DNA of 64,000 bases from Clostridium sp. LS. GTDB lineage: Bacteria; Bacillota; Clostridia; Clostridiales; Clostridiaceae. Below, in pieces: positions 61,635 to 64,000 of the stretch (position 1 is its first letter; every line of letters starts with the position of its first letter). Location: contig NZ_AUUU01000020.1 in the NCBI RefSeq assembly GCF_002760435.1, positions 62,001 through 126,000 of the forward strand. The letters run 5' to 3'. Position numbers and translations under genes: made by a program. Below the pieces are notes generated by a model. It was not told the DNA's origin, searched no databases, and saw nothing but the letters and a program-made list of their open reading frames with translations.

Positions 61635-63878
61635 TTGAATATTAACAAGAAACTTATTACCTTTATTTTATCTTTCGCAATGGTATTAAGTTTGATTCCG
61701 ACATTAAATGTACAAGCAGCAACTACTGATTATAAAATAATATCAGACAGTAAGGTTACTGCTAAACAAGCTAAAAAATGGGCTAAATCTAAAGGAGCAA
61801 CACAGACATTTATAAATTTAGCAGATCTTTATTTTGAGTATGCATCAGATCATGGTGGTGTTAATCCAGCTATTGCATATGTTCAATCAGCCAAAGAAAC
61901 TGGATTTGGAAAATTTGGAGGAGTATTAGATGAAAGTTTTCATAACCCATGTGGATTAAAAACTGAAGCTGGTGGAGACAATACTGACCCAAATGCTCAT
62001 CAGAAATTTGATTCTTGGGATGAAGGTGTACAAGCGCATTTAGATCATTTAGCTTTATATGCAGGAGCTAGTGGGTATCCAAGGGATGATACTTATGATC
62101 CAAGACATTTTGTAACTATTAAAGGTAACGCGACTACGGTAAACTCTTTAAGTGGAAAATGGGCTCCAAGTGCTACATATGGTGAAGAAATAAGTAAATT
62201 ATATGAAGATTTGATGGATTACTCTGGTGTAGATTATCCAAAGGATAGTGATAACACTAATACTGGAAAGAATACTAGTGGATCTTCATCAAATGCGGCT
62301 CCAAATCCAGGAAAACCTGAAAGCAAGCCAATTGCACCTAGTGTTATTGATGTTATTCCAGAAAATAAACCTCAAGGTGGAAGTAAACCTCAAGAGGAAA
62401 AACCTAATATAACATCAACAATTGGTTGGAAAAACGAAAATGGAGCTTGGTATTACTATAAATCAGATAATACAAAGGCAATTGGCTGGATTAATCCTGA
62501 TGGAAATTGGTATTACTTAAAAGATGATGGTAAAATGGCAACTGACTGGGTAAGTGACAATGGAAAGTGGTATTATCTTGATAAGTCAGGTACTATGTTT
62601 AAAGGGTGGAAACAATTAAATAACGATTGGTACTTTTTAAGCAATTCGGGTGCTATGGCAACTGGAATCCAATATGATGGCTCAGATTTGTATTATTTTA
62701 AAGATTCAGGAGTTATGGCCACCAATAATGGATGGACAAAAATTAATGATAAATGGTACTATTTTGAAAAAAGTGGAGCAATAAAGACTGGCTGGTTTAA
62801 AGATCATAATAATTGGTATTACCTTCAAGGTGATGGAAGCATGGTAACTGGTCTTTCAAGAATAGATAATAAAATCTATATGCTTGACAATGGTGGCATT
62901 ATGCAAACCGGCTGGGTGAAGATAGGAAGCTACTGGTATTACTTCAATACTGATGGAAGTATGGCAACAGGATGGATTGTAGATAATGGATCATACTATT
63001 ATCTATATGATACTGGAGCTATGGCTAAAGGATGGCTTAATATTAACGGAACTTGGTACTATTTAAATGATAGTGGTGCTATGGCTACAGGTTGGGTTAC
63101 GTCTAATGGAGATTCGTATTATTTAGACACAAATACAGGAAGAATGCTTACAAACACTACAATTGAAGGGTATAAAATTGGTTCGGATGGTAAGAAGCAA
63201 TCTACATCTAATCAAGATGATGATAATTCTGGAACAACGACACCACCACCAATAAATAATGGTTCTTCAAATGGTAAAAAGACCATAGCAATAGATCCTG
63301 GTCATGATTATGGTAATGATTATGGTGCTACAAGTACTATTGATGGGGTGACTTATGATGAAACAGTTTTAAATATGCAGGTTGCAGATAAATTAAAAAC
63401 TGAACTTCAAAATAGAGGATACAATGTAGTAATGACAAGAAATCTTGGAGAAAAACCTTCTTACGGTTCGCTAATTGATAGTCTTACTCATAAAGTTGAT
63501 GTTGCTAATAATGCAAATGCAGATTTCTTTATAAGTATTCATCATAATTCAGCTGATACATCAGCTAATGGGGTACTAACTCTTTATAGTACGCAAGCTC
63601 AAGATGATAGTTTTGGTGGAAAGTTAGATAATGCAAGAATAGAAAAAAGTAAAAAGATGGCTACTCTTATTAACAACAACATTTCAAGTAAACTTAACTT
63701 GAATAATAGGGGTGGACAGTCACAAAATTTATTTGTATGTAGAAATGCAAATATGCCAGCAGTACTTGTTGAAGTTGGATTTATAACAAATAAAGATGAA
63801 GCAATAAGATGTTCAGACCCAGCAAGTCAACAAAAAGTAGCTCAGGCAATTGCAGAAGTCATTGCAGCTAACATTTAA
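61635..63878 (+). CDS. Autolysin: glucosaminidase and N-acetylmuramoyl-L-alanine amidase
   Basis: 747-residue secreted peptidoglycan hydrolase with two catalytic domains. The start is TTG 61635, preceded by AGGGAGGTGG; an upstream TTG (61599) would bury that site. The signal peptide covers 1-29 (LNVQAA). A glucosaminidase-type domain (about 45-200) contains YVQSAKETGFGKFGG and NPCGLK. After a Pro/Ser/Asn linker come about twelve wall-binding repeats (263-530). The C-terminal Amidase_3 domain (about 550-747) shows the zinc ligands in DPGHD, DETVLNMQ and SIHHN, and the catalytic Glu in VEVGF. The repeats match those of the surface-protein island, so enzyme and surface proteins probably share one wall ligand. 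It would cut both the glycan strand and the peptide link in cell separation or turnover. Confidence 0.93.
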   Translation: MNINKKLITFILSFAMVLSLIPTLNVQAATTDYKIISDSKVTAKQAKKWAKSKGATQTFINLADLYFEYASDHGGVNPAIAYVQSAKETGFGKFGGVLDESFHNPCGLKTEAGGDNTDPNAHQKFDSWDEGVQAHLDHLALYAGASGYPRDDTYDPRHFVTIKGNATTVNSLSGKWAPSATYGEEISKLYEDLMDYSGVDYPKDSDNTNTGKNTSGSSSNAAPNPGKPESKPIAPSVIDVIPENKPQGGSKPQEEKPNITSTIGWKNENGAWYYYKSDNTKAIGWINPDGNWYYLKDDGKMATDWVSDNGKWYYLDKSGTMFKGWKQLNNDWYFLSNSGAMATGIQYDGSDLYYFKDSGVMATNNGWTKINDKWYYFEKSGAIKTGWFKDHNNWYYLQGDGSMVTGLSRIDNKIYMLDNGGIMQTGWVKIGSYWYYFNTDGSMATGWIVDNGSYYYLYDTGAMAKGWLNINGTWYYLNDSGAMATGWVTSNGDSYYLDTNTGRMLTNTTIEGYKIGSDGKKQSTSNQDDDNSGTTTPPPINNGSSNGKKTIAIDPGHDYGNDYGATSTIDGVTYDETVLNMQVADKLKTELQNRGYNVVMTRNLGEKPSYGSLIDSLTHKVDVANNANADFFISIHHNSADTSANGVLTLYSTQAQDDSFGGKLDNARIEKSKKMATLINNNISSKLNLNNRGGQSQNLFVCRNANMPAVLVEVGFITNKDEAIRCSDPASQQKVAQAIAEVIAANI

Positions 63879-63898
63879 TTAAATATACAAAGTAACAA

Positions 63899-63952
63899 GA
63901 AGAAAGATCAACTATATAATAATGGGTATTATAGTTGGTCTTTCTTTTTGGT
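63899..63952 (+). terminator. Intrinsic terminator after the autolysin gene
   Basis: A 17-bp stem with one wobble (AAGAAAGATCAACTATA at 63899-63915 pairs with a complement ending near 63948), followed by TTTTT. Confidence 0.85.
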
Positions 63953-64000
63953 ATATTATACCTATATAGTTTTGTATGTATAGAAAATAAGAATTATTAC

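Overview
The window reads as chromosome of a low-GC, Gram-positive, anaerobic spore-former, most likely a Clostridium sensu stricto of the solventogenic type (C. beijerinckii / C. saccharoperbutylacetonicum group). The base composition is very AT-rich, ribosome binding sites are strong (AGGAGG), TTG and GTG starts are frequent, and secreted proteins carry clostridial choline-binding-type wall repeats and cadherin-like beta-sandwich domains. The species cannot be fixed from the sequence alone. I see no rRNA, tRNA, CRISPR array, complete insertion sequence or prophage.

Layout. (1) 165-3058: two paralogous wall-anchored proteins, closed by terminators. (2) 3317-6724, minus strand: an O-antigen-ligase/Wzy-like membrane protein and a polyprenyl-phosphate sugar-1-phosphate transferase, each with a good promoter of its own. 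(3) 7165-17300: an operon for an ABC-exported polysaccharide. It holds manC, gmd and rmd (GDP-mannose to GDP-D-rhamnose), a Wzm/Wzt transporter whose ATPase has a C-terminal cargo domain, a coiled-coil methyltransferase that could cap the chain, and three GT4 glycosyltransferases. (4) 17648-26495: a tightly coupled second operon. It holds a GT-C-like membrane protein, a class II aldolase, two different nucleotidyltransferases, a GT-C/uridine-kinase fusion, a HAD phosphatase, GtrA, a GT2 and a phosphodiesterase-like protein. It looks like a pathway that makes and attaches an unusual activated polyol or sugar phosphate, and is the best candidate here for an undescribed system. (5) 27218-36377: a three-domain sulfotransferase, decayed cysD and cysC remnants, more glycosyltransferases, an intact APS kinase (cysC), and Uma2-family genes with a deleted relic between them. 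(6) 37481-56602: a surface-protein island of seven secreted wall-binding proteins, interrupted by a chemoreceptor and a CHASE4-HAMP-GGDEF-HD-GYP c-di-GMP enzyme. (7) 56814-63878: a glycerophosphodiester phosphodiesterase, a transposase-derived protein, release factor 3 (prfC), a small Cys-rich protein, and a two-catalytic-domain autolysin with the same wall-binding repeats.

How it fits together. Regions 2-5 would build, export and decorate one or more wall polysaccharides. Regions 1, 6 and the terminal autolysin supply proteins that bind the wall non-covalently through tandem W/Y/G repeats. The polysaccharide genes share accessory domains. A Wzt_C-like fold appears in both the ABC ATPase and the sulfotransferase, and a second beta domain is shared by the sulfotransferase and the 17648 membrane protein. 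This suggests that several enzymes read the same glycan.

Limits: family assignments come from motifs read by eye, with no database search. Promoters, terminators and RNA structures are predictions from sequence.
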